Shown here: in pieces, positions 63,006-64,000 of the stretch
Layout: each line of letters begins with the position of its first letter
Position numbering within the stretch: position 1 is the stretch's first letter
Origin: Microbacterium sp. zg-B185
GTDB lineage: Bacteria; Actinomycetota; Actinomycetes; Actinomycetales; Microbacteriaceae
Assembly (NCBI RefSeq): GCF_030246885.1
Contig: NZ_CP126739.1
Location: forward strand, 3,162,001 to 3,226,000
Length of the DNA stretch: 64,000 nucleotides
Direction of reading: 5' to 3'
Made by a program: the position numbers and the translations under genes
Notes under the pieces: generated by a model
What the model was told of the DNA's origin: nothing
The model's input: only the letters and a program-made list of their open reading frames with translations
Databases searched by the model: none

Positions 63006-64000
63006 TTCGCCACGTCCGCGGTCTCGGCCAGCCTCGCCAGCTCGCGCGCGGCGTCCGCTTTGACGCGCGCCAGTTCCACCTTGCCGGTGGAGGAGCGCTC
63101 CAGTGAGTCGCGGACGAAGACGTGGCGCGGCTTCTTGTAGCCGGCCAGTCGCTGGTCCAGGAACGCCAGCAGTTCGGGAACGTCGATGCGGGAACCGGGC
63201 ATCGGGGCGACCATGGCGCTGACGACTTCGCCGAACCGGCGATCGGGCATCCCGAACACGATCACGTCATCGACGCCCTCGTGCTCCAGCAGCACGTCCT
63301 CGACCTCGGCCGGGAACACCTTCTCCCCGCCGGTGTTCACGACGGCGGCGAGTCGGCCGAGCAGGTCGACGGACCCGTCTCCGCGCGCGCGTGCCCAGTC
63401 ACCCGGCATGACGTAGCGGTTCCCGCGGATCGTGGGGAAGGTCTTCTCGGTCTTCTCCGGGTCGCGGTAATAGCCCTTGGGGAGGATGCCGCGGAAGGCG
63501 AGGATGCCCAGCGCACCGGCATCCGCCTGGATCTCGTTCAGATCCTCATCCAGCAGCACCGTGCCGGGGGTGATCATCAGCTTGGCGGGCAGGTCCTGGG
63601 CGCTGTGGGTGATCCCGAACGCGTACGGACCGCCTTCGCTCGAGGCGAGCATGTCGACGATCGCGATGTCGCCGAGCGCGTGCAGGCGTCGTTTGACGTC
63701 GTCGCTGAAGCGCATGCCCGAGCTGACGATGGAGTTCACGCCGGACAGGGCCACCTCGAGCCGTTCCGCCGCCTCGACGAACGGGAGCGCCAGCGCGTCG
63801 CCGGCGACGATGAGCCGCGTCACGTCGTAGTAGATGGTCAGACGCAGCGCCTCTTCGATGTCCATCCGAGGTGCGGCGTGCAGCACCACGGTACCGCCCA
63901 GCGCCAACGTGCCCATGGTGGTGGACTGCGCTGTGCCGTGCAGAAGCGGAGTGAGCGGGAGGGTGACGACACGCGGTGTCGCCGGGTCCACGGCGATCCG
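63002..64000 (-). CDS. Acyl-CoA synthetase (AMP-binding), C-terminal part
   Basis: FadD-like ligase activating a carboxylic acid to acyl-CoA via acyl-AMP. The last 332 residues are in the window; the 5' end is cut off. Seen are SSEGGPYAFG (A5-like), YVMPGDWARARGDG (hinge Asp), GRLAAVVNTGGEKVFPAEVE and the C-terminal catalytic Lys region ERSSTGKVEL. The pattern resembles actinobacterial FadD-type acyl-CoA synthetases. Its stop overlaps the dehydrogenase start, placing activation and oxidation of one substrate in one operon. Confidence 0.9.
   Translation of the reverse strand, partial: RIAVDPATPRVVTLPLTPLLHGTAQSTTMGTLALGGTVVLHAAPRMDIEEALRLTIYYDVTRLIVAGDALALPFVEAAERLEVALSGVNSIVSSGMRFSDDVKRRLHALGDIAIVDMLASSEGGPYAFGITHSAQDLPAKLMITPGTVLLDEDLNEIQADAGALGILAFRGILPKGYYRDPEKTEKTFPTIRGNRYVMPGDWARARGDGSVDLLGRLAAVVNTGGEKVFPAEVEDVLLEHEGVDDVIVFGMPDRRFGEVVSAMVAPMPGSRIDVPELLAFLDQRLAGYKKPRHVFVRDSLERSSTGKVELARVKADAARELARLAETADVAK

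Overview
The window is high-GC actinobacterial chromosome, most likely Microbacteriaceae and probably Microbacterium. This rests on protein resemblance, about 70% GC, a strong preference for GGATGCC/GGCATCC codon pairs, and many starts placed 6-7 nt after a TANNNT -10 element (leaderless transcripts). It is gene dense: no gene-free stretch exceeds 300 bp. I saw no rRNA, tRNA, CRISPR array, insertion sequence or prophage.

0-8.5 kb is mostly carbohydrate metabolism: the 3' part of pgm, a type-B carboxylesterase, glycerate kinase, galT-galK, an alpha/beta hydrolase, a TspO-like membrane protein and a DUF2834 protein. At 8.6-10.3 kb two convergent genes, a second carboxylesterase and a DUF2252 gene, have each lost their 3' end at one shared junction near 9008-9020. 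10.4-15 kb holds a membrane-anchored D,D-carboxypeptidase and a TPP-riboswitch-controlled ykoEDC ECF transporter for a thiamine precursor. 15-24.8 kb holds an APH(3')-like kinase, two SDRs, a PaaG-like crotonase, a VOC protein, rlmN, an aldo/keto reductase, a NUDIX hydrolase, and two paralogous class-V aminotransferases on either side of a RidA gene.

25-39.4 kb is an acyl-CoA catabolic block: a GntR regulator with prpD, prpB and prpC (2-methylcitrate cycle) and a thiolase; then an isobutyryl-CoA-dehydrogenase-like enzyme, 3-hydroxyisobutyrate dehydrogenase and an enoyl-CoA hydratase (valine-type catabolism, which yields propionyl-CoA); a MarR regulator; and etfB-etfA followed at once by a repeat-bearing cytochrome-b-like membrane protein and an MBL hydrolase. 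The flavoproteins, ETF and membrane cytochrome suggest a route from acyl-CoA oxidation to the respiratory chain. TGTATACA-type palindromes occur both upstream of the GntR/prp operon and in front of marR/etf.

39.6-46.4 kb is mixed: cofE (F420), a GNAT, a thioesterase, membrane proteins, a three-gene operon of single-span exported proteins, and a LysR regulator. 46.4-53.6 kb is amino-acid catabolism: LysR-putA (proline to glutamate), a TetR regulator, and a dimethylargininase/arginine-dihydrolase-like gene overlapping rocD (ornithine to glutamate semialdehyde, which PutA can finish). 53.6-64 kb looks like an uptake and oxidation cluster for an unidentified alcohol or acid: IclR, aldehyde dehydrogenase, aldo/keto reductase, an SsuABC/TauABC-type ABC transporter, a nicotinoprotein-like alcohol dehydrogenase, a glutaryl-CoA-dehydrogenase-like enzyme and an acyl-CoA synthetase that runs off the window.

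Intergenic regions carry several unrelated but structurally similar long hairpins and short tandem repeats, and three operons contain tiny ORFs that start inside the upstream gene's stop codon. Function calls rest on protein motifs read by eye; no database search was run.
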